Shown in pieces: positions 23,843 through 32,935 of a stretch of 64,000 bases of DNA (the first letter of the stretch is position 1; each line of letters starts with the position of its first letter). The DNA is from Flavilitoribacter nigricans DSM 23189 = NBRC 102662 (GTDB lineage Bacteria; Bacteroidota; Bacteroidia; Chitinophagales; Saprospiraceae). The notes beneath the pieces were generated by a model. That model searched no databases, had not been told where the DNA came from, and worked only from the letters and a program-made list of their open reading frames with translations. The DNA lies in NCBI RefSeq assembly GCF_002646595.1, contig NZ_PDUD01000026.1, positions 169,004 through 233,003 on the forward strand, read 5' to 3'. Both the position numbers and the translations under genes were made by a program.

Positions 23843-24523
23843 TCAAATTCGTTTAATACGATAATCCCCCGCATCGCTTATTTCAAAAGCCGGCAACTGC
23901 CAGGAAGCCTCAAAGACTTGATCGATGGTCTCCAGCTGCGTCCACAATTTATGATGCCGGGGGTATTCCGGTCCGTATTTATTCCAGTTTTCGGAAAGAA
24001 ACCGAAAGGGGTAAATGTGGACCGGAATTTTTTTTTGCCCATTGGTCTGTGCCCAACTTGCGAGCAGATAGATCTCTTCTATGCCCGCATCCGTAATGGC
24101 AATACATCCTACCGTTTTGCACCCGCCGTGGATGAAGATATCGCAACCGGGCTGTTCGGGATGGCCCAGTGTAAGATCCGATGGATTGGGGTAGTTCAGT
24201 CCCAGAGAAAGATGGAATTTGCTGCGGGGGTTAAACCGATCGATATGGTATAGTCCTTCCGGGATCTGCCGGTCTCCTTCCTGCCGTTTTGGTCCCGGTT
24301 GGCCACTGGTTTCGCAAAAAGGATAACTGCTCAGATGTTGCCACAGCTCATCACCAATGGCTTGTATCCAAACCTCCAGTATACGCTCGACTTTAAAGGC
24401 GCGCAGGAAGAGGTAAAAACTTCCGGCAGTCAGACCGAGCGCGGCCAATTGACCGGACATTTTATCCCGCAACGCCGGTAAATCCTTTACCCGTTCTTCC
24501 ATATCTTCTTTTTTAAAAACCAT
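23843..24523 (-). CDS. L,D-transpeptidase (YkuD/YafK type)
   Basis: 226 aa. The catalytic motif is FIHGGCKTVGCIAIT: His, and Cys of the G-C, as in YkuD L,D-transpeptidases, with Thr where Ser is usual. Before it come IPEGLYHIDRFNPRSKFHLS and LNYPNPSD, typical of the YafK branch. It would act on peptidoglycan crosslinks in the periplasm. One hydrophobic stretch near residues 28-44 (GQLAALGLTAGSFYLFL) may anchor it; no cleaved signal peptide is clear. It converges with the AIM24 gene. Confidence 0.85.
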   Translation of the reverse strand: MVFKKEDMEERVKDLPALRDKMSGQLAALGLTAGSFYLFLRAFKVERILEVWIQAIGDELWQHLSSYPFCETSGQPGPKRQEGDRQIPEGLYHIDRFNPRSKFHLSLGLNYPNPSDLTLGHPEQPGCDIFIHGGCKTVGCIAITDAGIEEIYLLASWAQTNGQKKIPVHIYPFRFLSENWNKYGPEYPRHHKLWTQLETIDQVFEASWQLPAFEISDAGDYRIKRI

Positions 24524-24601
24524 TCACTTTTCATAACATTTTCCCCGTTTTCGAGTAAAAGAGAAATACAAACACGGCAATTTTATCCCAATACGCAAAT
24601 T

Positions 24602-25177
24602 ATGAAACACATCATTACACTACTGGCCATATCCTGCTTTTTCGCTAACGTTTCTTTCGCCCAGCAAAAGATCGGGGTAGTGGATATCGACGCCACCATT
24701 GACGGTTGGAACCGGGCGGTCAAACTGGACCAGATGCTCAACCAGAAGAGTACCAGTTTAAAAACCATGGTGGAGACCTGGCTGAATAAGCTACAGGAAA
24801 AATACGACGAGTACGACAAAAAGAACGGTACGCCTACCCAACAGAACGCCCTGGCAAATGATATTCTCGACGGCCAGGAACAGATCCTGCTTTTTGAGCG
24901 GATCCTGGTTGATTCCATCCCGCTGTTCCGGCACGAGGTGCTGGAGTTGATCGAATCCAGAATACAGGAAACGGTCGATGCCGTGGCGCTTGCCAACGAT
25001 TATGATCTCATTATTGCCAAAAACAATATCCTTTTTTATAAAGGGGAAGAAATTGATGAACTCATCGTTACCTATACCGCTCCGGACCTGGAAGATATAC
25101 AGATGGCCGTAGAAAAGGTAAATATGAAACTCTCCGAATGGATTGACGCCTACACGGTCATGATCGAGGAGTATTAG
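24602..25177 (+). CDS. OmpH/Skp-like periplasmic protein
   Basis: 191 aa. Signal peptide MKHIITLLAISCFFANVSFA then QQKIGVVDIDATIDGWN, the start pattern of the OmpH/Skp family. A long, charged coiled-coil region follows (about 40-130) and returns to a beta strand near the end (NDYDLIIAKNNILFYKGEEI, DELIV). Skp-like proteins chaperone outer-membrane proteins in the periplasm. It is a single gene facing the convergent uvrB. Confidence 0.8.
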   Translation: MKHIITLLAISCFFANVSFAQQKIGVVDIDATIDGWNRAVKLDQMLNQKSTSLKTMVETWLNKLQEKYDEYDKKNGTPTQQNALANDILDGQEQILLFERILVDSIPLFRHEVLELIESRIQETVDAVALANDYDLIIAKNNILFYKGEEIDELIVTYTAPDLEDIQMAVEKVNMKLSEWIDAYTVMIEEY

Positions 25178-25211
25178 CTCTAGAACTAATCGAAAAACAG
25201 CTCGATAAAAA

Positions 25212-27236
25212 CTATACTGCTTCCTTAAATCGCTTCTTCAGGGCGAACAGTTCATCCCGGTACTGGGCGGCCGAAATGAAGTCCAGTTCTTTGGCGGCTT
25301 TTTTCATCTTATCCTCGGTCTCTTTCATCATCCGCTCGATCTGATCACGGGTGAGGTAGCCGACGATCGGATCGGCCGCAATGCTCGGCTGCTCCGGCTC
25401 GATGTATGCCTGATTGTTTTTACCCCGAATATCCAGGATGGACTTCTGATTGAGAATTTCCTCACGGGTTTTGCTGACGGTCCTTGGCGTGATCCCGTGC
25501 TCCTCATTGTAAGCCATCTGAATGGCCCGGCGACGATTGGTCTCATCAATCGTCTGTTGCATAGAATCCGTGACCTTATCCGCGTAGAAGATAACCAGTC
25601 CGTTGGCGTTCCGTGCCGCCCGGCCTGCCGTCTGGGTCAGGGAGCGGTCGTTCCGCAGGAAACCTTCCTTATCGGCGTCCAGAATGGCCACCAGAGAGAC
25701 CTCCGGTAAATCCAGTCCTTCCCGCAGCAGGTTAACCCCGACCAGCACATCAAATTCTCCCAGTCGAAGATCGCGAATGATCTCCACCCGTTCCATGGTA
25801 TCCACTTCCGAGTGAATGTAACGCACCTTGATGCTGAGTTTGGTCAGGTATTTGGTCAGCTCTTCCGCCATCCGCTTGGTAAGCGTAGTGATAAGCACTC
25901 TTTCTTTGCGGCGGATACGCTCATCGATCTCTTCCATCAGGTCATCGATCTGATTGAGACTCGGCCGAACATCGATCGGTGGATCCAGCAGACCGGTCGG
26001 TCGGATCAACTGTTCGACTATGAGACCGCCAGTTTGTTCGAGTTCATATTCACCGGGTGTGGCGCTCACGTATACCACCTGATTCGTCAGCCCTTCGAAT
26101 TCGGTGAAATTCAAAGGTCGGTTATCCATTGCCGACGGCAGTCGAAATCCGTAGCTGACCAGATTAAGCTTACGCGCCCGGTCGCCCCCGTACATACCGC
26201 GTACCTGCGGAATCGTCACGTGACTTTCATCAATGACCATGAGGTAATCGTCCGGGAAATAATCCAGCAGACAAAAGGGCCGCGTGCCCGGCTGTCGTCC
26301 GTCAAAGAATCGGGAATAGTTCTCCACACCATTGCAATACCCGAGTTCCCGCATCATCTCCAGGTCGAAATTGGTGCGTTCCCGGATCCGGCGGGCTTCC
26401 AGCAGGCGGGCTTCCCGTTCGAAGTACTTCTCCTGTTCGAAGAGTTCATCTTCGATCTCCTTGATAATGGAATTCAGTCGCTCGCGCGGCGCCACGTACA
26501 GATTCGCCGGAAAAATGGCCGCATTTTGCATCGTTTCGATCCGCTTGCCGGTTTCCGTTTCCAGGCGTTCGATCTCTTCGATCTCATCGCCGTAGAAAGT
26601 GACCCGGTAGCCGTAATCGACGTACGGCAGGTTGATGTCTACCGTATCACCACGCACGCGGAATGAGGCTCGCTTAAAACCGATATCATCGCGGGAATAC
26701 AAACTTTCGGTCAGGTTCCAGAGAAAACTTCGGAGGGAGATGATATCGCCTTTTTTGATCCGGATAATGCTGGATTTATAATCCTCCGGATTTCCCATAC
26801 CGTAGATACAGGAAACGGAAGCCACAATGATCACATCCCGGCGTCCGGACAGTAGGGAAGAGGTTGCGCGCAGACGCAGTTTATCCACCTCTTCGTTGAT
26901 AGAAAGATCTTTTTCGATATAGGTGTCCGTCACGCTGATGTACGCTTCGGGCTGATAATAATCGTAGTAGGAAACAAAATATTCCACGGCATTATCCGGA
27001 AAGAATTCCCGAAACTCTCCGTAGAGCTGGGCCGTGAGGGTTTTATTGTGAGTTAAAACCAAAGTCGGGCGATTGAGCTGGGCGATGGTATTGGCAACAG
27101 TAAAGGTCTTTCCCGATCCGGTTACCCCGAGCAGAACCTGGGCACTTTCACCCTGTTTGATGCCACTGACCAGTTGTTCGATCGCCTGCGGTTGATCACC
27201 CGTTGGTTTGAAGGAAGAAGTTAGTTTAAAACTCAC
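25212..27236 (-). CDS. uvrB: Excinuclease ABC subunit B
   Basis: 674 aa, full length. Walker A GVTGSGKT at 37-44, then the beta-hairpin segment YYDYYQPEAYISVTDTYIEK that holds damaged DNA, DESHVTIPQVRGMYGGDRAR (helicase motif II), VSATPGEYEL, EGLDLPEVSLVAILDADKEG, QTAGRAARN, and a C-terminal UVR domain (AAKELDFISAAQYRDELFAL). It verifies lesions and recruits UvrC in nucleotide excision repair. Single gene; uvrA and uvrC are not in this window. Confidence 0.98.
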   Translation of the reverse strand: MSFKLTSSFKPTGDQPQAIEQLVSGIKQGESAQVLLGVTGSGKTFTVANTIAQLNRPTLVLTHNKTLTAQLYGEFREFFPDNAVEYFVSYYDYYQPEAYISVTDTYIEKDLSINEEVDKLRLRATSSLLSGRRDVIIVASVSCIYGMGNPEDYKSSIIRIKKGDIISLRSFLWNLTESLYSRDDIGFKRASFRVRGDTVDINLPYVDYGYRVTFYGDEIEEIERLETETGKRIETMQNAAIFPANLYVAPRERLNSIIKEIEDELFEQEKYFEREARLLEARRIRERTNFDLEMMRELGYCNGVENYSRFFDGRQPGTRPFCLLDYFPDDYLMVIDESHVTIPQVRGMYGGDRARKLNLVSYGFRLPSAMDNRPLNFTEFEGLTNQVVYVSATPGEYELEQTGGLIVEQLIRPTGLLDPPIDVRPSLNQIDDLMEEIDERIRRKERVLITTLTKRMAEELTKYLTKLSIKVRYIHSEVDTMERVEIIRDLRLGEFDVLVGVNLLREGLDLPEVSLVAILDADKEGFLRNDRSLTQTAGRAARNANGLVIFYADKVTDSMQQTIDETNRRRAIQMAYNEEHGITPRTVSKTREEILNQKSILDIRGKNNQAYIEPEQPSIAADPIVGYLTRDQIERMMKETEDKMKKAAKELDFISAAQYRDELFALKKRFKEAV

Positions 27237-27333
27237 ATCAGCTTATTTATAAAACAAATCGTGTTCCAAGTTTTTAAAACACTCCTTTTTATATAAAGTT
27301 TCCCAGAAAACAGAAATGATGGGTCAAAAAATG

Positions 27334-27370
27334 AACGGTGATGAATAACCATTGATCATTCATCACCGTT
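27334..27370 (-). terminator. Terminator downstream of the cyclase gene
   Basis: AACGGTGATGAAT (27334-27346) pairs with ATTCATCACCGTT (27358-27370), a 13-base perfect stem. On the minus strand it is followed by CATTTTTT. It closes the adenylate/guanylate cyclase transcript that stops at 27400. Confidence 0.85.
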
Positions 27371-27399
27371 TCCTTAGCAGCAGGGTATTTTTAAAGGAT

Positions 27400-29079
27400 T
27401 TAAGCCATTACCGGCGCCGCCACCCGAACGATCTCTTTATTCACAAAGTACATATCGATCAGGCCTTTATTTTTGGCTTCTACCTTACCGCGGTATTCGC
27501 ATTCGAACTTGTATTTCACCAGGCGGTAGGTCGTTTCGGAAATATTCACCCGGCCGGCTTCGCCGTTGGATTCTACCCGGGAGGCAGTATTCACGGTATC
27601 GCCCCAGATGTCGTAGGCAAATTTTTTCACCCCGACCACTCCGGCTACTACCGATCCGGTATGGATCCCGATCCGGGCCTCAAAGTAAGGCTTACCGATC
27701 CGCGAGCGTTCGGACCGCTGTTCGTCCAGGAATTGCTGCATCTCCAGCGCGGCCTTGACGATCGTGTTGGGCAGCGAACGGTGAGCGTTCAGACCACTGG
27801 CACACATGTAGGCATCCCCGATCGTTTTGATCTTCTCGATCTCGGGGTACTGACTGATAATGAAGTCAAATGCCTTGAAACATTTATCCAGTTCCTCCAC
27901 CAGTTCTTCCGGTTCCATCTGCTCCGCGATATTGGTGAAGTTGATAAAGTCGGAGAACAGGACCGTCACCTCGTCGAACTTCTGGGCCTTGGCTTTACCC
28001 TTTTCCTTCAGTTCGGTGGCGATCGGTGCGGGAAGAATATTCAGCAGTAGTTCTTCGGAACGTTCCCGTTCCTGTTGAATGAGTTTATTTTTGTCTTCCA
28101 GGGCCCGGTTAGCTTTCCGCTTTGACCGGTACCGACTGTAGAACAACAACGCCAGCAGAAGGATAATACCAGCAGCACCGATAGCCAGGTACAGCAGGTT
28201 CTTTTGCTGCAGGGCCAGGTTTTCGGTCTCCATCAGCTCATTCTCTTTTTCCTTAATGATCAGTTGCTGTTTGGCGGCTTCTTCACTCAGCGCGTTCACT
28301 TCCTCTTCCCGTTCGCGGGCCTTGCGTTCCGCCTGTTCCTTTTCTTTGGAGATGGAAGCCAGTTCTTCCTCTTTCGCAGAGATCTCACTTTCTTTCGCGG
28401 AGATCTGCTCCTCCGCCACCTGGTTGCGTTGCAGCAATTCGGACTGCTTCCGTTCCAGGGTGTTCTTCTCCTGACTCAGTTGCTCGCGCTCCGTACGCAG
28501 GTTTTTCACGGTGAAATCGAGGCGGTCTTTCTCTTTTTCCAGTTCGCGTTTTTCCTGGTTGATCTGACGGGCCAGTTTTTCCTTTTCCGCTTCCAGTTCA
28601 CTGATACTCGTACCGTTTTCACTGAAATATTCGAAGGCTTCATCCACAATGCTGTAAGCTCGCCGGTAGTTGTTATCACGGGTAGCGATGCGGCTTCGTT
28701 TCTCCACACTTCGAATGATGAGGTCGGAATCCCGGGCTTTCATGGCTGCCTGGGTGGTATTGCGATACCAGATCTCGGCGTTGCGATTATCCCGGAGTTT
28801 TTCGTAGGACTGGGCGGTGATGTAGGCGGTTTGAACTTTCATGCGCAGATTGTTCTGCTCACTGGCCAACTGGTAAGCCGTACGTCCGTATTCCTTGGCA
28901 TCCTTAGCCCGACGGGAATCCCCGGTTGCAAGGATAGCTTCGGCCAGCTGGTAATTCAATACCATTTTTTCATCCGTACTACTCGCCTCGCTCAGTTGCT
29001 TCTGGAGATCCTCAATCTTATTCTGAGCTAATAATCCTACACTGAATAGTAACAGAAATAGCGTGATCGTGCTTTTCAT
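27400..29079 (-). CDS. Class III adenylate/guanylate cyclase with coiled coil
   Basis: About 559 aa from ATG 29079 (signal peptide MKSTITLFLLLFSVGLLAQ); the frame is open 24 codons further. After TPR-like helices (about 20-150) comes a long Glu/Lys/Arg coiled coil (about 160-290), a transmembrane helix (LLYLAIGAAGIILLLALLFY) and a C-terminal cyclase domain: VTVLFSDFINFTNIAEQM, IKTIGDAYMCASG with the metal Asp residues, and DIWGDTVNTASRVESNGEAG. It should make cyclic nucleotide in the cytosol in response to a periplasmic signal. A strong terminator follows. Confidence 0.92.
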   Translation of the reverse strand: MKSTITLFLLLFSVGLLAQNKIEDLQKQLSEASSTDEKMVLNYQLAEAILATGDSRRAKDAKEYGRTAYQLASEQNNLRMKVQTAYITAQSYEKLRDNRNAEIWYRNTTQAAMKARDSDLIIRSVEKRSRIATRDNNYRRAYSIVDEAFEYFSENGTSISELEAEKEKLARQINQEKRELEKEKDRLDFTVKNLRTEREQLSQEKNTLERKQSELLQRNQVAEEQISAKESEISAKEEELASISKEKEQAERKAREREEEVNALSEEAAKQQLIIKEKENELMETENLALQQKNLLYLAIGAAGIILLLALLFYSRYRSKRKANRALEDKNKLIQQERERSEELLLNILPAPIATELKEKGKAKAQKFDEVTVLFSDFINFTNIAEQMEPEELVEELDKCFKAFDFIISQYPEIEKIKTIGDAYMCASGLNAHRSLPNTIVKAALEMQQFLDEQRSERSRIGKPYFEARIGIHTGSVVAGVVGVKKFAYDIWGDTVNTASRVESNGEAGRVNISETTYRLVKYKFECEYRGKVEAKNKGLIDMYFVNKEIVRVAAPVMA

Positions 29080-29312
29080 TTTGAAAAGAATATCGTGGTT
29101 GTTAGTCTTAAGTAATTCATTGAAAGCGATGGCTTTAATCAGCAACATCACTCAAATTAATTGGCTTAGGACACTGTAGATGCATATGCGAATTTACAAA
29201 AGTCTGGGGTGGAATTCGGGATTATACTTAAATACATAACTCCGAAACCGGGTATAAGTTACACCTTGCAGCGTATAAAGCTGATATTTTCGCTTCCGAT
29301 ATCCGGCACCGC

Positions 29313-30446
29313 TTAGCGGGAAAACCACCGGCTGAGGGTTTGTTCGGCCGGTTTATTTTGCGGCGTAAAATCAAAATTTTCCCGCTGACTGTCGTGCCGG
29401 CGGCCTCCGGTGCGCCATTGCCAGAAGTGAGCACCGGCAAACCATTTCTGGTGCCAGAAAGTCCGGAAAAAGGCTTCGTAGCAATTCGCCTGGGTCTCCA
29501 GGGAAAGGGTGCGGTGCTTCGGATGGATGCGATCCACCCACTCCCAGGGCTCGATAGCGGCGTCCGGGGTGCTTTTGTAACCGATTTCCGTAAATAAGAT
29601 GGGTTTGTCGTACCGTTTGTGCAGTTTTTCCAATTGATTGAGATAGGGTTTCCAGCCTTTCAGTAGGTTTTTCAAAGGCGGATTGGTCTGCTTGCAGAGT
29701 GGATAGTAAGCCTGAATGCCGATAAAATCCAGATCTTCCCAGAATGAGACATCGTTTACTTCTTTGTACCAATTGGCCGCGTAGGTGATCTTTCCCGAAT
29801 AGACTTGCCGTACCTCAGCGATCAGCTGTTTCCAGAATTCGGGATGCTCTTTGATCGGGCGGTGCAACTCAGTGCCGATGCAAAACATCTCTGCGCCCAA
29901 TTGCTCCGACATGCTGGCGTAATGCAAAATGAAATCCCGGTAGCTCGCAGCCCACTTTGCCCAGCCGGCCTCTCCTCCCCGCGGATCGATCTCCGAACGC
30001 CATTTGCCCGATTCATTATCGCCCATCCAGATATGGGGTTTGATCATGATCCGGAAATCATTGGCTTTTACCCAGCGGATCTGCTCGGCAAAGGACGAAT
30101 CGCGACGACTCCAGGTCTTGTAATCCTGACCGCGTCGGCCGACCTGATCACTATCGTAATCGGCCTGCCAGCCGTAGGGAACAAAGGTCAGCCATTCGAT
30201 ATGGTTCCGTTTTAGTTCTTCCAAATGCACATCATCCACGCCCCGCCGACCGAAAAAGTGCATGCCTTTCTGCTTTTTCCCGTAAACCGGTCCGCTATTT
30301 CCGATGACGGTATCCAAGCGGGTAATTCCCGGTTCGGCCAGACTAAATGGATCCACCGAGGTGCCGGAAACCAGTAAGCAACAGATCAGGACCACCCCGA
30401 TGGCGGGGAGGATCAATGCAAAACGTAGGGACCGGGGGGTGCTCAT
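29313..30446 (-). CDS. GH113-like glycoside hydrolase (beta-mannanase type)
   Basis: 377 aa. A signal/anchor helix (RFALILPAIGVVLICCLLVS) leads into a TIM barrel. The phrases VHLEELKRNHIEWLTFVPYG, RWVKANDFRIMIKPHIWMGD and LGAEMFCIGTELHRP (acid/base Glu), FIGIQAYYPL and PILFTEIGYKS (nucleophile Glu) match the GH113 pattern of beta-mannanases. Substrate is an inference. Exported to the periplasm or as a membrane-anchored enzyme. A single gene. Confidence 0.82.
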   Translation of the reverse strand: MSTPRSLRFALILPAIGVVLICCLLVSGTSVDPFSLAEPGITRLDTVIGNSGPVYGKKQKGMHFFGRRGVDDVHLEELKRNHIEWLTFVPYGWQADYDSDQVGRRGQDYKTWSRRDSSFAEQIRWVKANDFRIMIKPHIWMGDNESGKWRSEIDPRGGEAGWAKWAASYRDFILHYASMSEQLGAEMFCIGTELHRPIKEHPEFWKQLIAEVRQVYSGKITYAANWYKEVNDVSFWEDLDFIGIQAYYPLCKQTNPPLKNLLKGWKPYLNQLEKLHKRYDKPILFTEIGYKSTPDAAIEPWEWVDRIHPKHRTLSLETQANCYEAFFRTFWHQKWFAGAHFWQWRTGGRRHDSQRENFDFTPQNKPAEQTLSRWFSR

Positions 30447-30553
30447 ATTGATGAGGTGATTTTTTCAGTTTGATCGGATACTAGATAAATGTCACCGATC
30501 ATTGGGCTTACCGAATGTCCCTTAAAGTTTGCGTACAGCAAGATTTCTGCAAC

Positions 30554-31321
30554 CTAAAGGTCCAGCCGGAGGTACACCGGGCAATGATCGGAGTGTTTGG
30601 CTTCATTGAGGTGGTAAGCTTCGAGCAGCTTTTCTTTCAGGTTATCGGTAACCGACTCGTAATCGATCCGCCAGCCCTTGTTGTTGGCTCTGGCGTTGGC
30701 CCGGTAGCTCCACCAGCTATATTCCACCTTTTCAGGATTAAGATAACGAAAACTATCCACAAATCCACTATCAAACCATTTGGTCATCCAGGCTCTTTCT
30801 TCCGGTAAAAATCCTGAACTTTTTTTATTCCGCACCGGATCGTGGATGTCGATCTCAGTGTGGGCAATATTGTAATCGCCGACAATGATCAGTTGGGAAC
30901 GCTCCTTTTTTAAGGTTTCCACATACTGAAAGAAGTCATCCAGGAACTGCATTTTAAAATTCTGCCGCAGATCCCCCGAAGTACCGGAAGGAAAATAGCA
31001 GTTGAGCAGGGTCCAGTCGCCAAAATCCGTACGCAGTATCCGGCCTTCCAGATCGTAGGCATCCATACCGCAGCCGGTGATCACCTGATCCGGCGCTTTT
31101 TTCGAAAGGGTCAGCACTCCGCTATATCCCTTTTTTTCAGCCGAACACCAATGGTGGTGATATCCCAGTTCTTCGAAAACGCCCAGATCGACCTGATCCG
31201 GATTGGCCTTCGTTTCCTGAAAACATACAATGTCGTAATCACCGGCTTTCAACCAGTCGATCAGTCCTTTATTGATACCGGCGCGAATACCGTTGATGTT
31301 GTAAGAAATAATGCTAAGCAT
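30554..31321 (-). CDS. xth: Exodeoxyribonuclease III
   Basis: 255 aa, the usual length. AP-endonuclease/ExoIII motifs: SYNINGIRAGINKGLIDWL, VCFQETKANPDQV (metal Glu), LNCYFPSG, IVGDYNIAHTEIDIHDP (catalytic Asp/Asn), and the C-terminal HSDHCPVYLRL with the active-site Asp-His. It cleaves at abasic sites and has 3'-5' exonuclease activity in base-excision repair. Confidence 0.96.
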   Translation of the reverse strand: MLSIISYNINGIRAGINKGLIDWLKAGDYDIVCFQETKANPDQVDLGVFEELGYHHHWCSAEKKGYSGVLTLSKKAPDQVITGCGMDAYDLEGRILRTDFGDWTLLNCYFPSGTSGDLRQNFKMQFLDDFFQYVETLKKERSQLIIVGDYNIAHTEIDIHDPVRNKKSSGFLPEERAWMTKWFDSGFVDSFRYLNPEKVEYSWWSYRANARANNKGWRIDYESVTDNLKEKLLEAYHLNEAKHSDHCPVYLRLDL

Positions 31322-31422
31322 GCCCTTATTTTAGTAGTCCGTTGACCGGTTTCCGGTCGAATGAGCGCAAATATAAGCAGTTCGATCAGCTTCGCCCGAA
31401 AAACACGAAACTGCGATTACTC

Positions 31423-31545
31423 CTACACTCCACCAGGGCATTCTCTATAGGCCGTAGTAGCCATTTGGGTCGACACTTTCCGGGCATTTAGGCACAGAAA
31501 GCTCAGTCCCATGCCGATCAGCGTGGCGCAGGTGATTCGCAACAT
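31423..31545 (-). CDS. Possible 40-aa exported peptide
   Basis: ATG 31545 opens MLRITCATLIGMGLSFLCLN then ARKVSTQMATTAYRECPGGV and a TAG. The first half resembles a signal peptide or single membrane helix. The stop of the upstream cytochrome gene lies 16 bases away on the same strand, so it could be a second gene of that unit. No strong ribosome-binding site and no known family. Confidence 0.3.
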   Translation of the reverse strand: MLRITCATLIGMGLSFLCLNARKVSTQMATTAYRECPGGV

Positions 31546-31560
31546 CGAAAATTGATCCAC

Positions 31561-32037
31561 TTAAGGCTGGTAAACGGCGTTTACATAAGCCAGCATTGCA
31601 TCGATATCCTCATCGCTCAGACTGGCAAAGGAGGTCATAATCAGACGGTCGGATTCCTCCCAGACGGCTACCGCCCGGGGGTGCTCTGCACTGACCATCG
31701 CCTGGGAATTACGGATCCAGTTATAGAGGTCTTCCTTTGGATAATCAGACCATCGCGCCTCCACACCGCCCAGTGCGGGACCGATGAGTTTATCCTTCAT
31801 GTTTTTGTTGTGGCAGGCGGCACAGTTGGCAATAAACAGATTCTTTCCCTGCTGTGCCAGATTACTCATAGCCGGTGCTGCCGCCTTGGCATCACTGACG
31901 GTATTGACCGTTTTTACGGCATAGCTGGGCTTATATTGTTTGGCTGGATTGCCGGGAAAACTATTGGTGCCACGAAAAGCGAAGACGGCGCCAATGAAGA
32001 AAGCCAGAGAATAGGCAAGAAAGCGGAATAATTTCAT
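31561..32037 (-). CDS. Class I cytochrome c
   Basis: 158 aa. A signal/anchor (FRFLAYSLAFFIGAVFAFRG) is followed by a mono-heme cytochrome c domain: haem motif C-A-A-C-H in NCAACHNKNMKDKLIGPALG, and later a Met in MTSFASLSDEDIDAMLAYV as a probable distal ligand. It is a periplasmic, membrane-attached electron carrier. The partner oxidase is not in the window. Confidence 0.9.
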   Translation of the reverse strand: MKLFRFLAYSLAFFIGAVFAFRGTNSFPGNPAKQYKPSYAVKTVNTVSDAKAAAPAMSNLAQQGKNLFIANCAACHNKNMKDKLIGPALGGVEARWSDYPKEDLYNWIRNSQAMVSAEHPRAVAVWEESDRLIMTSFASLSDEDIDAMLAYVNAVYQP

Positions 32038-32256
32038 ACGGGGTACATTTAGAGTCTATCCAAAAACCATCGCTTGATCTGCCAATGGTCTCTGGAAAAG
32101 CGCTTAGTTGACGTTGGGTACAAGGGTACTTCGGTAGCCCCAGTGCCCGCCGGCCCGTATGTTTGACGGATCTGATTTCCGGTAGTTTTTTACCGGCTGG
32201 CCGGTCCCGGGAGCGCAAAGTATCACCTGCTCCAATTTACACCTAAAATCCGAGAT

Positions 32257-32685
32257 TCAGGGATGTGCAGCGACCCAAACTTCGCCATCTTCGAAAATTT
32301 CTTTCTTCCAGATCGGAACCGTTTCTTTTAGCGTGTCGATGGCGTACTCGCAGGCCGCAAATGCCGCTTTCCGGTGGGGTGTGGAGACCGCGATCACCAC
32401 GGCGATACCACCTACTTCCAGACTTCCTACCCGATGGTGGATGGAGATACGGCGTACCGGCCATTTTTCGGCCGCCGCCCGGGCGATCTTACGCATTTCG
32501 GAGATCGCCATGGGCACATAGGCCTCAAACTCCAGCCGGACTACCGCCCGCCCCTGGGTCTGATTCCGGACCGTACCGATAAAGGTGACCAGACCACCGG
32601 TGCCGTCATCGCTGACAAAATCGACGCAGGTCTGGATCGATAGTGGCGTGTCTAAGATCTGAATGTCAATGTTTTCCGCCTCCAT
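32257..32685 (-). CDS. moaE: Molybdopterin synthase catalytic subunit MoaE
   Basis: 142 aa. MoaE features: GGLVTFIGTVRNQTQGRAVV, LEFEAYVPMAISEMRKIA, ISIHHRVGSLEVGGIAVVIA, HRKAAFAACEYAIDTLKETV, PIWKKEIFEDGEVWVAAHP. The Lys residues of KETVPIWKKE form the active site with the thiocarboxylated tail of MoaD. It inserts sulfur into precursor Z in molybdenum cofactor synthesis. It stands alone; moaD and other moa genes are not visible here. Confidence 0.95.
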   Translation of the reverse strand: MEAENIDIQILDTPLSIQTCVDFVSDDGTGGLVTFIGTVRNQTQGRAVVRLEFEAYVPMAISEMRKIARAAAEKWPVRRISIHHRVGSLEVGGIAVVIAVSTPHRKAAFAACEYAIDTLKETVPIWKKEIFEDGEVWVAAHP

Positions 32686-32935
32686 GCATTAAAATACATT
32701 TGATATTTATTAAATTACGGAGCTTTTCAGCTTGAGGTCCAAAATGCCGTTCGCGAGCCCTATCGGGTGCAAAACATACTTACTTTTCAGTCAGCCAACT
32801 GATACCGGCAGCTTCTGGTGCCCACTAAATTACGAGGATTCCCCCCGACTTCGATGCTACTTGTGGGATTTTGACTTTCTTATTGCCGTTCAAGTTGATG
32901 AGATTCCTTTATTTTTGTAAAAAAAGTAAAATAAG

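Noticed and set aside
25812..26666. 284-codon open frame on the plus strand opposite uvrB
   Set aside because: It is antisense to the strongly conserved uvrB and has no recognisable content; it is open only because of the codon pattern of uvrB.
28204..29031. 275-codon frame opposite the cyclase coiled coil
   Set aside because: The Leu/Phe-rich product is the mirror of Glu/Lys-rich coiled-coil codons; not a gene.
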